Assembly: GCF_051020975.1 (NCBI RefSeq)
Contig: NW_027478169.1
Coordinates: forward strand, 5,270,001-5,334,000
Length of the DNA stretch: 64,000 nucleotides
DNA from: Osmia lignaria lignaria
Taxonomy: Eukaryota; Arthropoda; Insecta; Hymenoptera; Megachilidae
Reading direction: 5' to 3'
The translations under genes were made by a program, and so were the position numbers. Positions 22,061 to 35,005 of the stretch are shown here, one piece after another. The notes beneath the pieces were generated by a model. That model did no database searches, was not told where the DNA came from, and saw nothing but the letters and a program-made list of their open reading frames with translations. Positions within the stretch are counted from its first letter, which is position 1; every line of letters starts with the position of its first letter.

Positions 22061-24649
22061 AGCGAGCTATGGCCAAATGTTAAGAGAGCTTTTTTGTAGA
22101 GAATTATGTTTCCTACAATTTAGGTTCTATGATATTTTTTGATCAGAAGCGTAGTTTTCGAGATATATCGAGATATTTAAAAGTTCCGAAGCCGCATCAA
22201 CATAATAGAGATACAGAAACCCCGTGGCCCCTTTCTTTGAGATAACTCTGCACTATTGCGCGCTGCAAATGCCACTTCCAGCTTAGCTGTGCAGAAGAAG
22301 AACAACAAGAAGAAGAAATATCTCGAAATATGTCCGTCAGGCCCCTTCCCTTGAGATAAATCTGCAAATATCTCGGAAACGAAGCGAGCTATGGCAAAAT
22401 GTTAAGAGACCTTTTTTGTAGATAATTAAGTTTCCTACTTTTTATGTTCTATGATATTTTTCGATCAGAGGCGTAGTTCTCGAGATATATCAAGATATTT
22501 AAAAGTTCCGAAGCCGCACCAACATAATAGAGATACAGAAACACCGTGGCCCCTTTCTTTGAGATAACTCTGCACGATTGCGAGCTGGAAATGCCACTTC
22601 CAGTTTAGCTGTGCAGAAGAAGAACAACAAGAAGAAGAAATATCTCGAAATATATCCATCAGGACCCTTCCCTTGAGATAAATCTGCAAATATCTCGGAA
22701 ACGAAGCGAGCTATGGCAAAATGTTAAGAGAACTTTTTTGTAGAGAATTATGTTTCCTACAATCTATGTTCTATGATATTTTTTGATCAGAAGCGTAGTT
22801 TTCGAGATATATCGAGATATTTAAAAGTTCCGAAGCCGCACCAACATAATAGAGATACAGAAACACCGTGGCCCCTTTCTTTGGGATAACTCTGCACTAT
22901 TGCGAGCTGCAAATGCCACTTCCAGCTTAGCTGTGCAGAAGAAGAACAACAAGAAGAAGAAATATCTCGAAATATGTCCGTCAGGCCACTTCCCTTGAGA
23001 TAAATCTGCAAATATCTCGGAAACGAAGCGAGCTATGGCAAAATGTTCAGAGACCTTTTTTGTAGAGAATTATGTTTCCTACAATTTATGTTCTATGATA
23101 TTTTTTGATCAGAAGCGTAGTTTTCGAGATATATCGAGATATTTAAAAGTTCCGAAGCCGCACCAACATAATAGAGATACAGAAACACCGTGGCCCCTTT
23201 CTTTGAGATAACTCTGCACTAGTGCGAGCCGCAAATGCCACTTCCAGCTTAGCTGTGCAGAAGAAGAACAACAAGAAGAAGAAATATCTCGAAATATGTC
23301 CGTCAGGCCCCTTCCCTTGAGATAAATCTGCAAATATCTCGGAAATGAAGAGAGCTATGGCAAAATGTTAAGAGACCTTTTTTGTAGAGAATTAAGTTTC
23401 CTACTTTTCATGTTCTACGATATTTTTTGATCAGATGCGTAGTTCTCGAGATATATGAAGATATTTAAAAGTTCCGAAGCCGCACCAACATAATAGAGAT
23501 ACAGAAACACCGTGGCCCCTTTCTTTGAGATAACTCTGCACTATTGCGAGCTGTAAATGCCACTTCCAGCTTAGCTGTGCAGAAGAAGAACAACAAGAAG
23601 AAGAAATATCTCGAAATATGTCCGTCAGGCCCCTTCCCTTGAGATATATCTGCAAATATCTCGGAAACGAAGCGAGCTATGGCAAAATGTTAAGAGACCT
23701 TTTTTGTAGAGAATTATGCTTCCTACAATTTATGTTCTATGATATTTTTTGATCAGAAGCGTAGTTTTCGAGATATATCGAGATATTTAAAAGTTCCGAA
23801 GCCGCACCAACATAATAGAGATACAGAAACACCGTGGCCCCTTTCGTTGAGATAACTCTGCACTAGTGCGAGCCGCAAATGCCACTTCCAGCTTAGCTGT
23901 GCAGAAGAAGAACAACAAGAAGAAGAAATATCTCGAAATATGTCCGTCAGGCCCCTTCCCTTGAGATAAATCTGCAAATATCTCGGAAACGAAGCGAGCT
24001 ATGGCAAAATGTTAAGAGACCTTTTTTGTAGAGAATTAAGTTTCCTACTTTTTATGTTCTATGATATTTTTTGATCAGATGCGTAGTTCTCGAGATATAT
24101 CAAGATATTTAAAAGTTCCGAAGCCGCACCAACATAATAGAGATACAGAAACACCGTGGCCCCTTTCTTTGAGATAACTCTGCACTATTGCGAGCTGTAA
24201 ATGCCACTTCCAGCTTAGCTGTGCAGAGGAAGAACAACAAGAAGAAGAAGTATCTCGAAATATGTCCGTCAGGCCCGTTCCTTTGAGCTGAATCTGCAAA
24301 TATCTCGGAAACGAAGCGAGCTATGGCAAAATGTTAAGAGACGTTTTTTGTAGAGAATTATGTTTCCTACAATTTATGTTCTATGATATTTTTTGATCAG
24401 AAGCGTAGTTTTCGAGATATATCGAGATATTTAAAAGTTCCGAAGCCGCACCAACATAATAGAGATACAGAAACACCGTGGCCCCTTTCTTTGAGATAAC
24501 TCTGCACTATTGCGAGCTGCAAATGCCACTTTCAGCTTAGCTGTGCAGAGGAAGATCAACAAGAAGAAGAAGTATCTCGAAATATGTCCGTCAGGCCCGT
24601 TCCTTTGAGCTGAATCTGCAAATATCTCGGAAACGAAGCGAGCTATGGC

Positions 24650-25937
24650 AAAATGGTAAGAGACGTTTTTTGTAGAGAATTATGTTTCCTACAATGTATG
24701 TTCTATGATATTTTTTGATCAGAAGCGTAGTTTTCGAGATATATCGAGATATTTAAAAGTTCCGAAGCCGCACCATCATAATAGAGATACAGAAACAACG
24801 TGGCCCCTTTCTTTGAGATAACTCTGCACTAGTGCGAGCCGCAAATGCCACTTCCAGCTTAGCTGTGCAGAAGAAGAACAACAAGAAGAAGAAATATCTC
24901 GAAATATGTCCGTCAGGCCCCTTCCCTTGAGATAAATCTGCAAATATCTCGGAAACGAAGCGAGCTATGGCAAAATGTTAAGAGACCTTTTTTGTAGAGA
25001 ATTATGTTTCCTACAATTTATGTTCTATGATATTTTTTGATCAGAAGCGTAGTTTTCGAGATATATCGAGATATTTAAAAGTTCCGAAGCCGCACCAACA
25101 TAATAGAGATACAGAAACACCGTGGCCCCTTTCTTTGAGATAACTCTGCACTATTGCGAGCTGTAAATGCCACTTCCAGCTTAGCTGTGCAGAAGAAGAA
25201 CAACATGAAGAAGAAATATCTCGAAATATGTCCGTCAGGCCCCTTCCCTTGAGATATATCTGCAAATATCTCGGAAACGAAGCGAGCTGTGGCAAAATGT
25301 TAAGAGACCTTTTTTGTAGAGAATTATGTTTCCTACAATTTATGTTCTATGATATTTTTTGATCAGAAGCGTAGTTTTCGAGATATATCGAGATATTTAA
25401 AAGTTCCGAAGCCGCACCAACATAATAGAGATACAGAAACACCGTGGCCCCTTTCTTTGAGATAACTCTGCACTAGTGCGAGCTGCAAATGCCACTTCCA
25501 GCTTAGCTGTGCAGAAGAAGAACAACAAGAAGAAGAAGTATCTCGAAATATGTCCGTCAGGCCCGTTCCTTTGAGCTGAATCTGCAAATATCTCGGAAAC
25601 GAAGCGAGCTATGGCAAAATGTTAAGAGACCTTTTTTGTAGAGAATAATGTTTTCTACAATTTAAGTTCTATGATATTTTTTGATCAGAAGCGTAGTTTT
25701 CGAGATATATCGAGATATTTAAAAGTTCCGAAGCCGCACCAACATAATAGAGATACAGAAACACCGTGGCCCCTTTCTTTGAGATAACTCTGCACTATTC
25801 CGAGCTGCAAATGCCACTTCCAGCTTAGCTGTGCAGAAGAAGAACAACAAGATGAAGAAATATCTCGAAATATGTCCGTCAGGCCCCTTCCCTTGAGATA
25901 AATCTGCAAATATCTCGGAAACGAAGCGAGCTATGGC
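24650..25937 (+). repeat. Four-monomer HOR, copy 1 (1,288 bp)
   Basis: Recurs 1,288 bp (4 x 322) downstream. Shared private markers are AAAATGGTAAG (about 24,651), CAATGTATG (about 24,692), GAAACAACGTGG (about 24,793), CAACATGAAG (about 25,202), GAATAATG (about 25,643) and CAAGATGAAG (about 25,848). Confidence 0.92.
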
Positions 25938-27225
25938 AAAATGGTAAGAGACGTTTTTTGTAGAGAATTATGTTTCCTACAATGTATGTTCTATGATATT
26001 TTTTGATCAGAAGCGTAGTTTTCGAGATATATCGAGATATTTAAAAGTTCCGAAGCCGCACCAACATAATAGAGATACAGAAACAACGTGGCCCCTTTCT
26101 TTGAGATAACTCTGCACTAGTGCGAGCCGCAAATGCCACTTCCAGCTTAGCTGTGCAGAAGAAGAACAACAAGAAGAAGAAATATCTCGAAATATGTCCG
26201 TCAGGCCCCTTCCCTTGAGATAAATCTGCAAATATCTCGGAAACGAAGCGAGCTATGGCAAAATGTTAAGAGACCTTTTTTGTAGAGAATTATGTTTCCT
26301 ACAATTTATGTTCTATGATATTTTTTGATCAGAAGCGTAGTTTTCGAGATATATCGAGATATTTAAAAGTTCCGAAGCCGCACCAACATAATAGAGATAC
26401 AGAAACACCGTGGCCCCTTTCTTTGAGATAACTCTGCACTATTGCGAGCTGTAAATGCCACTTCCAGCTTAGCTGTGCAGAAGAAGAACAACATGAAGAA
26501 GAAATATCTCGAAATATGTCCGTCAGGCCCCTTCCCTTGAGATATATCTGCAAATATCTCGGAAACGAAGCGAGCTGTGGCAAAATGTTAAGAGACCTTT
26601 TTTGTAGAGAATTATGTTTCCTACAATTTATGTTCTATGATATTTTTTGATCAGAAGCGTAGTTTTCGAGATATATCGAGATATTTAAAAGTTCCGAAGC
26701 CGCACCAACATAATAGAGATACAGAAACACCGTGGCCCCTTTCTTTGAGATAACTCTGCACTAGTGCGAGCTGCAAATGCCACTTCCAGCTTAGCTGTGC
26801 AGAAGAAGAACAACAAGAAGAAGAAGTATCTCGAAATATGTCCGTCAGGCCCGTTCCTTTGAGCTGAATCTGCAAATATCTCGGAAACGAAGCGAGCTAT
26901 GGCAAAATGTTAAGAGACCTTTTTTGTAGAGAATAATGTTTCCTACAATTTAAGTTCTATGATATTTTTTGATCAGAAGCGTAGTTTTCGAGATATATCG
27001 AGATATTTAAAAGTTCCGAAGCCGCACCAACATAATAGAGATACAGAAACACCATGGCCCCTTTCTTTGAGATAACTCTGCACTATTCCGAGCTGCAAAT
27101 GCCACTTCCAGCTTAGCTGTGCAGAAGAAGAACAACAAGATGAAGAAATATCTCGAAATATGTCCGTCAGGCCCCTTCCCTTGAGATAAATCTGCAAATA
27201 TCTCGGAAACGAAGAGAGCTATGGC
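25938..27225 (+). repeat. Four-monomer HOR, copy 2
   Basis: The adjacent copy of 24,650-25,937. I noticed three differences: CACCAACAT for CACCATCAT (26,059), GTTTCC for GTTTTC (26,940) and CACCATGG for CACCGTGG (27,052). The match ends where this copy reads GAAGAGAGC (about 27,210). Confidence 0.92.
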
Positions 27226-27294
27226 AAAATGTTAAGAGACCTTTTTTGTAGAGAATTAAGTTTCCTACTTTTCATGTTCTACGATATTTTTTGA

Positions 27295-30200
27295 TCAGAT
27301 GCGTAGTTCTCGAGATATATCAAGATATTTAAAAGTTCCGAAGCCGCACCAACATAATAGAGATACAGAAACACCGTGGCCCCTTTCTTTGAGATAACTC
27401 TGCACTATTGCGAGCTGTCAATGCCACTTCCAGCTTAGCTGTGCAGAAGAAGAACAACAAGAAGAAGAAATATCTCGAAATATGTCCGTCAGGCCCCTTC
27501 CCTTGAGATATATCTGCAAATATCTCGGAAACGAAGCGAGCTATGGCAAAATGTTAAGAGACCTTTTTTGTAGAGAATTATGCTTCCTACAATTTATGTT
27601 CTATGATATTTTTTGATCAGAAGCGTAGTTTTCGAGATATATCGAGATATTTAAAAGTTCCGAAGCCGCACCAACATAATAGAGATACAGAAACACCGTG
27701 GCCCCTTTCGTTGAGATAACTCTGCACTAGTGCGAGCCGCAAATGCCACTTCCAGCTTAGCTGTGCAGAAGAAGAACAACAAGAAGAAGAAATATCTCGA
27801 AATATGTCCGTCAGGCCCCTTCCCTTGAGATAAATCTGCAAATATCTCGGAAACGAAGCGAGCTATGGCAAAATGTTGAGAGACCTTTTTTGTAGAGAAT
27901 TAAGTTTCCTACTTTTTATGTTCTATGATATTTTTTGATCAGATGCGTAGTTCTCGAGATATATCAAGATATTTAAAAGTTCCGAAGCCGCACCAACATA
28001 ATAGAGATACAGAAACACCGTGGCCCCTTTCTTTGAGATAACTCTGCACTATTGCGAGCTGTAAATGCCACTTCCAGCTTAGCTGTGCAGAGGAAGAACA
28101 ACAAGAAGAAGAAGTATCTCGAAATATGTCCGTCAGGCCCGTTCCTTTGAGCTGAATCTGCAAATATCTCGGAAACGAAGCGAGCTATGGCAAAATGGTA
28201 AGAGACGTTTTTTGTAGAGAATTATGTTTCCTACAATTTATGTTCTATGATATTTTTTGATCAGAAGCGTAGTTTTCGAGATATATCGAGATATTTAAAA
28301 GTTCCGAAGCCGCACCAACATAATAGAGATACAGAAACACCGTGGCCCCTTTCTTTGAGATAACTCTGCACTAGTGCGAGCCGCAAATGCCACTTCCAGC
28401 TTAGCTGTGCAGAAGAAGAACAACAAGAAGACGAAATATCTCGAAATATGTCCGTCAGGCCCGTTCCTTTGAGCTGAATCTGCAAATATCTCGGAAACGA
28501 AGCGAGCTATGGCAAAATGTTAAGAGACCTTTTTTGTAGAGAATAATGTTTCCTACAATTTACGTTCTATGATATTTTTTGATCAGAAGCGTAGTATTCG
28601 AGATATATCGAGATATTTAAAAGTTCCGAAGCCGCACCAACATAATAGAGATACAGAAACACCGTGACCCCTTTCTTTGAGATAACTCTGCACTATTGCG
28701 AGCTGGAAATGCCACTTCCAGTTTAGCTGTGCAGAAGAAGAACAACAAGAAGAAGAAATATCTCGAAATATGTCCGTTAGGCCCCTTCCCTTGAGATAAA
28801 TCTGCAAATATCTCGGAAACGAAGCGAGCTATGGCAAAATGTTAAGAGACCTTTTTTGTAGAGAATTAAGTTTCCTACTTTTCATGTTCTATGATATTTT
28901 TTGATCAGAGGCGTAGTTCTCGAGATATATCAAGATATTTAAAAGTTCCGAAGCCGCACCAACATAATAGAGATACAGAAACACCGTGGCCCCTTTCTTT
29001 GAGATAACTCTGCACTATTGCGAGCTGTAAATGCCACTTCCAGCTTAGCTGTGCAGAAGAAGAACAACAAGAAGAAGAAATATCTCGAAATATGTCCGTG
29101 AGGCCCCTTCCTTTGAGATATATCTGCAAATATCTCGGAAACGAAGCGAGCTATGGCAAAATGTTAAGAGACCTTTTTTGTAGAGAATTATGTTTCCTAC
29201 AATTTATGTTCTATGATATTTTTTGATCAGAAGCGTAGTTTTCGAGATATATCGAGATATTTAAAAGTTCCGAAGCCGCACCAACATAATAGAGATACAG
29301 AAACACCGTGCCCCTTTCTCTGAGATAACTCTGCACTAGTGAGAGCCGCAAATGCCACTTCCAGCTTAGCTGTGCAGAGGAAGAACAACAAGAAGAAGAA
29401 GTATCTCGAAATATGTCCGTCAGGCCCGTTCCTTTGAGCTGAATCTGCAAATATCTCGGAAACGAAGCGAGCTATGGCAAAATGTTAAGAGACGTTTTTT
29501 GTAGAGAATTATGTTTCCTACAATTTATGTTCTATGATATTTTTTGATCAGAAGCGTAGTTTTCGAGATATATCGAGATATTTAAAAGTTCCGAAGCCGC
29601 ACCAACATAATAGAGATACAGAAACACCGTGGCCCCTTTCTTTGAGATAACTCTGCACTATTGCGAGCTGCAAATGCCACTTCCAGCTTAGCTGTGCAGA
29701 GGAAGATCAACAAGAAGAAGAAGTATCTCGAAATATGTCCGTCAGGCCCGTTCCTTTGAGCTGAATCTGCAAATATCTCGGAAACGAAGCGAGCTATGGC
29801 AAAATGGTAAGAGACGTTTTTTGTAGAGAATTATGTTTCCTACAATTTATGTTCTATGATATTTTTTGATCAGAAGCGTAGTTTTCGAGATATATCGAGA
29901 TATTTAAAAGTTCCGAAGCCGCACCAACATAATAGAGATACAGAAACACCGTGGCCCCTTTCTTTGAGATAACTCTGCACTAGTGCGAGCCGCAAATGCC
30001 ACTTCCAGCTTAGCTGTGCAGAAGAAGAGCAACAAGAAGAAGAAATATCTCGAAATATGTCCGTCAGGCCCCTTCCCTTGAGATAAATCTGCAAATATCT
30101 CGGAAACGAAGCGAGCTATGGCAAAATGTTAAGAGACCTTTTTTGTAGAGAATAATGTTTCCTACAATTTAAGTTCTATGACATTTTTTGATCAGAAGCG

Positions 30201-31157
30201 TAGTTTTCGAGATATATCGAGATATTTAAAAGTTCCGAAGCCGCACCAACATATTAGAGATACAGAAACACCGTGGCCCCTTTCGTTGAGATAACTCTGC
30301 ACTAGTGCGAGCCGCAAATGCCACTTCCAGCTTAGCTGTGCAGAAGAAGAACAACAAGAAGAAGAAATATCTCGAAATATGTCCGTCAGGCCCCTTCCCT
30401 TGAGATAAATATGCAAATATCTCGGAAACGAAGCGAGCTATGGCAAAATGTTAAGAGACCTTTTTTGTAGAGAATTAAGTTTCCTACTTTTTATGTTCTA
30501 TGATATTTTTTGATCAGATGCGTCGTTCTCGAGATATATCAAGATATTTAAAAGTTCCGAAGCCGCACCAACATAATAGAGATACAGAAACACCGCGGCC
30601 CCTTTCTTTGAGATAACTCTGCACTATTGCGAGCTGCAAATGCCACTTCCAGCTTAGCTGTGCAGAGGAAGAACAACAAGAAGAAGAAATATCTCGAAAT
30701 ATGTCCGTCAGGCCAGTTCCTTTGAGCTGAATCTGCAAATATCTCGGAAACGAAGCGAGCTATGGCAAAATGTTATGAGACGTTTTTTGTAGAGAATTAT
30801 GTTTCCTACAATTTATGTTCTATGATATTTTTTGATCAGAAGCGTAGTTTTCGAGATATATCGAGATATTTAAAAGTTCCGAAGACGCACCAACATAATA
30901 GAGATACAGAAACACCGTGGCCCCTTTCTTTGAGATAACTCTGCACTAGTGCGAGCCGCAAATGCCACTTCCAGCTTAGCTGTGCAGAACAAGAACAACA
31001 AGAAGAAGAAATATCTCGAAATATGTCCGTCAGGCCCCTTCCCTTGAGATAAATCTGCAAATATCTCGGAAATGAAGAGAGCTATGGCAAAATGTTAAGA
31101 GACCTTTTTTGTAGAGAATTAAGTTTCCTACTTTTCATGTTGTACGATATTTTTTGA
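27295..31157 (+). repeat. 12-monomer HOR, complete copy (3,863 bp)
   Basis: Twelve monomers, one of them 321 bp (G lost at about 29,310). Private markers shared with the next copy are AAGACGAAAT (about 28,427), GTAGTATTCG (about 28,592), GTGAGAGCC (29,339), AGAAGAGCAAC (about 30,023), CATATTAGAG (about 30,250), GCGTCGTTC (30,520) and GAACAAGAAC (about 30,987). Confidence 0.9.
29227..29548 (+). repeat. 321-bp monomer: G deletion (GTGCCCC form)
   Basis: GTGGCCCC has lost one G at about 29,310 and is followed by TTTCTCTGAG and GTGAGAGCC. The same linked trio occurs at about 32,851 and 43,780 with the same single-base loss; a related form with TCTGACATAAC is at about 37,343 and 38,308. One founding deletion spread by amplification is likely. 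Confidence 0.92.
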
Positions 31158-34100
31158 TCAGATGCGTAGTTCTCGAGATATATCAAGATATTTAAAAGTT
31201 CCGAAGCCGCACCAACATAATAGAGATACAGAAACACCGTGGCCCCTTTCTTTGAGATAACTCTGCACTATTGCGAGCTGTAAATGCCACTTCCAGCTTA
31301 GCTGTGCAGAAGAAGAACAACAAGAAGAAGAAATATCTCGAAATATGTCCGTCAGGCCCCTTCCCTTGAGATATATCTGCAAATATCTCGGAAACGAAGC
31401 GAGCTATGGCAAAATGTTAAGAGGCCTTTTTTGTAGAGAATTATGCTTCCTACAATTTATGTTCTATGATATTTTTTGATCAGAAGCGTAGTTTTCGAGA
31501 TATATCGAGATATTTAAAAGTTCCGAAGCCGCACCAACATAATAGAGATACAGAAACACCGTGGCCCCTTTCGTTGAGATAACTCTGCACTAGTGCGAGC
31601 CGCAAATGCCACTTCCAGCTTAGCTGTGCAGAAGAAGAACAACAAGAAGAAGAAATATCTCGAAATATGTCCGTCAGGCCCCTTCCCTTGAGATAAATCT
31701 GCAAATATCTCGGAAACGAAGCGAGCTATGGCAAAATGTTGAGAGACCTTTTTTGTAGAGAATTAAGTTTCCTACTTTTTATGTTCTATGATATTTTTTG
31801 ATCAGATGCGTAGTTCTCGAGATATATCAAGATATTTAAAAGTTCCGAAGCCGCACCAACATAATAGAGATACAGAAACACCGTGGCCCCTTTCTTTGAG
31901 ATAACTCTGCACTATTGCGAGCTGTAAATGCCACTTCCAGCTTAGCTGTGCAGAGGAAGAACAACAAGAAGAAGAAGTATCTCGAAATATGTCCGTCAGG
32001 CCCGTTCCTTTGAGCTGAATCTGCAAATATCTCGGAAACGAAGCGAGCTATGGCAAAATGGTAAGAGACGTTTTTTGTAGAGAATTATGTTTCCTACAAT
32101 TTATGTTCTATGATATTTTTTGATCAGAAGCGTAGTTTTCGAGATATATCGAGATATTTAAAAGTTCCGAAGCCGCACCAACATAATAGAGATACAGAAA
32201 CACCGTGGCCCCTTTCTTTGAGATAACTCTGCACTAGTGCGAGCCGCAAATGCCACTTCCAGCTTAGCTGTGCAGAAGAAGAACAACAAGAAGACGAAAT
32301 ATCTCGAAATATGTCCGTCAGGCCCGTTCCTTTGAGCTGAATCTGCAAATATCTCGGAAACGAAGCGAGCTATGGCAAAATGTTAAGAGACCTTTTTTGT
32401 AGAGAATAATGTTTCCTACAATTTACGTTCTATGATATTTTTTGATCAGAAGCGTAGTATTCGAGATATATCGAGATATTTAAAAGTTCCGAAGCCGCAC
32501 CAACATAATAGAGATACAGAAACACCGTGACCCCTTTCTTTGAGATAACTCTGCACTATTGCGAGCTGGAAATGCCACTTCCAGTTTAGCTGTGCAGAAG
32601 AAGAACAACAAGAAGAAGAAATATCTCGAAATATGTCCGTTAGGCCCCTTCCCTTGAGATAAATCTGCAAATATCTCGGAAACGAAGCGAGCTATGGCAA
32701 AATGTTAAGAGACCTTTTTTGTAGAGAATTAAGTTTCCTACTTTTCATGTTCTATGATATTTTTTGATCAGAGGCGTAGTTCTCGAGATATATCGAGATA
32801 TTTAAAAGTTCCGAAGCCGCACCAACATAATAGAGATACAGAAACACCGTGCCCCTTTCTCTGAGATAACTCTGCACTAGTGAGAGCCGCAAATGCCACT
32901 TCCAGCTTAGCTGTGCAGAGGAAGAACAACAAGAAGAAGAAGTATCTCGAAATATGTCCGTCAGGCCCGTTCCTTTGAGCTGAATCTGCAAATATCTCGG
33001 AAACGAAGCGAGCTATGGCAAAATGTTAAGAGACGTTTTTTGTAGAGAATTATGTTTCCTACAATTTATGTTCTATGATATTTTTTGATCAGAAGCGTAG
33101 TTTTCGAGATATATCGAGATATTTAAAAGTTCCGAAGCCGCACCAACATAATAGAGATACAGAAACACCGTGGCCCCTTTCTTTGAGATAACTCTGCACT
33201 AGTGCGAGCCGCAAATGCCACTTCCAGCTTAGCTGTGCAGAAGAAGAGCAACAAGAAGAAGAAATATCTCGAAATATGTCCGTCAGGCCCCTTCCCTTGA
33301 GATAAATCTGCAAATATCTCGGAAACGAAGCGAGCTATGGCAAAATGTTAAGAGACCTTTTTTGTAGAGAATAATGTTTCCTACAATTTAAGTTCTATGA
33401 CATTTTTTGATCAGAAGCGTAGTTTTCGAGATATATCGAGATATTTAAAAGTTCCGAAGCCGCACCAACATATTAGAGATACAGAAACACCGTGGCCCCT
33501 TTCGTTGAGATAACTCTGCACTAGTGCGAGCCGCAAATGCCACTTCCAGCTTAGCTGTGCAGAAGAAGAACAACAAGAAGAAGAAATATCTCGAAATATG
33601 TCCGTCAGGCCCCTTCCCTTGAGATAAATATGCAAATATCTCGGAAACGAAGCGAGCTATGGCAAAATGTTAAGAGACCTTTTTTGTAGAGAATTAAGTT
33701 TCCTACTTTTTATGTTCTATGATATTTTTTGATCAGATGCGTCGTTCTCGAGATATATCAAGATATTTAAAAGTTCCGAAGCCGCACCAACATAATAGAG
33801 ATACAGAAACACCGCGGCCCCTTTCTTTGAGATAACTCTGCACTATTGCGAGCTGCAAATGCCACTTCCAGCTTAGCTGTGCAGAGGAAGAACAACAAGA
33901 AGAAGAAATATCTCGAAATATGTCCGTCAGGCCAGTTCCTTTGAGCTGAATCTGCAAATATCTCGGAAACGAAGCGAGCTATGGCAAAATGTTATGAGAC
34001 GTTTTTTGTAGAGAATTATGTTTCCTACAATTTATGTTCTATGATATTTTTTGATCAGAAGCGTAGTTTTCGAGATATATCGAGATATTTAAAAGTTCCG

Positions 34101-34376
34101 AAGACGCACCAACATAATAGAGATACAGAAACACCGTGGCCCCTTTCTTTGAGATAACTCTGCACTAGTGCGAGCCGCAAATGCCACTTCCAGCTTAGCT
34201 GTGCAGAACAAGAACAACAAGAAGAAGAAATATCTCGAAATATGTCCGTCAGGCCCCTTCCCTTGAGATAAATCTGCAAATATCTCGGAAATGAAGAGAG
34301 CTATGGCAAAATGTTAAGAGACCTTTTTTGTAGAGAATTAAGTTTCCTACTTTTCATGTTGTACGATATTTTTTGA
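31158..34376 (+). repeat. 12-monomer HOR, copy shortened to 10 monomers (3,219 bp)
   Basis: Follows 27,295-31,157 in order, but the offset steps from 3,863 (to about 32,780) to 3,541 (to about 33,027) to 3,219 (from about 33,200). The counterparts of the monomers at 28,905 and 29,549 are missing as whole units. Both junctions preserve the 322-bp phase, so they are homologous exchanges between misaligned monomers, not random breaks. Confidence 0.9.
32752..33073 (+). repeat. Chimeric 321-bp monomer at deletion junction 1
   Basis: It begins as the monomer at 28,905 (GATCAGAGGCG, with C at 32,782 giving TTCTCGAG) and continues as the monomer at 29,227 (G at 32,795 in TATCGAG, the GTGCCCC one-base deletion, GTGAGAGCC). 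The crossover lies between 32,783 and 32,794. Confidence 0.9.
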
Positions 34377-35005
34377 TCAGATGCGTAGTTCTCGAGATAT
34401 ATCAAGATATTTAAAAGTTCCGAAGCCGCACCAACATAATAGAGATACAGAAACACCGTGGCCCCTTTCTTTGAGATAACTCTGCACTATTGCGAGCTGT
34501 AAATGCCACTTCCAGCTTAGCTGTGCAGAAGAAGAACAACAAGAAGAAGAAATATCTCGAAATATGTCCGTCAGGCCCCTTCCCTTGAGATATATCTGCA
34601 AATATCTCGGAAACGAAGCGAGCTATGGCAAAATGTTAAGAGGCCTTTTTTGTAGAGAATTATGCTTCCTACAATTTATGTTCTATGATATTTTTTGATC
34701 AGAAGCGTAGTTTTCGAGATATATCGAGATATTTAAAAGTTCCGAAGCCGCACCAACATAATAGAGATACAGAAACACCGTGGCCCCTTTCGTTGAGATA
34801 ACTCTGCACTAGTGCGAGCCGCAAATGCCACTTCCAGCTTAGCTGTGCAGAAGAAGAAATATCTCGAAATATGTCCGTCAGGCCCCTTCCCTTGAGATAT
34901 ATCTGCAAATATCTCGGAAACGAAGCGAGCTATGGCAAAATGTTAAGAGACCTTTTTTGTAGAGAATTATGTTTCCTACAATTTATGTTCTATGATATTT
35001 TTTGA
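34377..35005 (+). repeat. Start of a third HOR copy, truncated after two monomers
   Basis: The monomers at 34,377 and 34,699 match the HOR starts at 31,158 and 27,295 and their followers, including GAGGCCTTTTTTG (about 34,640, shared with about 31,421) and TTTCGTTGAG (about 34,789). The next monomer no longer matches, so the order changes here. The second monomer carries the 15-bp deletion. Confidence 0.82.
34841..34860 (+). repeat. 307-bp monomer: 15-bp deletion in the GAA tract
   Basis: The purine tract reads GCAGAAGAAGAAATATC instead of the normal form with CAACAAGAAGAAGAA between. The lost segment is flanked by GAAGAA-type repeats, so replication slippage is the simple explanation. It is the largest length change in the window and a multiple of three, so the minus-strand frame stays open. 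Confidence 0.95.

Larger units (their letters stand above)
15450..23430. repeat. Satellite domain 3: six-monomer HOR and dimer blocks
   Basis: About 25 monomers, all 322 bp. The domain opens with a clean tandem pair of six-monomer units (15,450-19,345). Mixed monomers follow, then a tandem dimer duplication (20,770-22,060) and mixed monomers carrying CGATCAGAGG (about 22,461), GCATCAAC (about 22,195) and GCGCGCTG (about 22,258). No gene or inserted element is visible. Confidence 0.88.
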
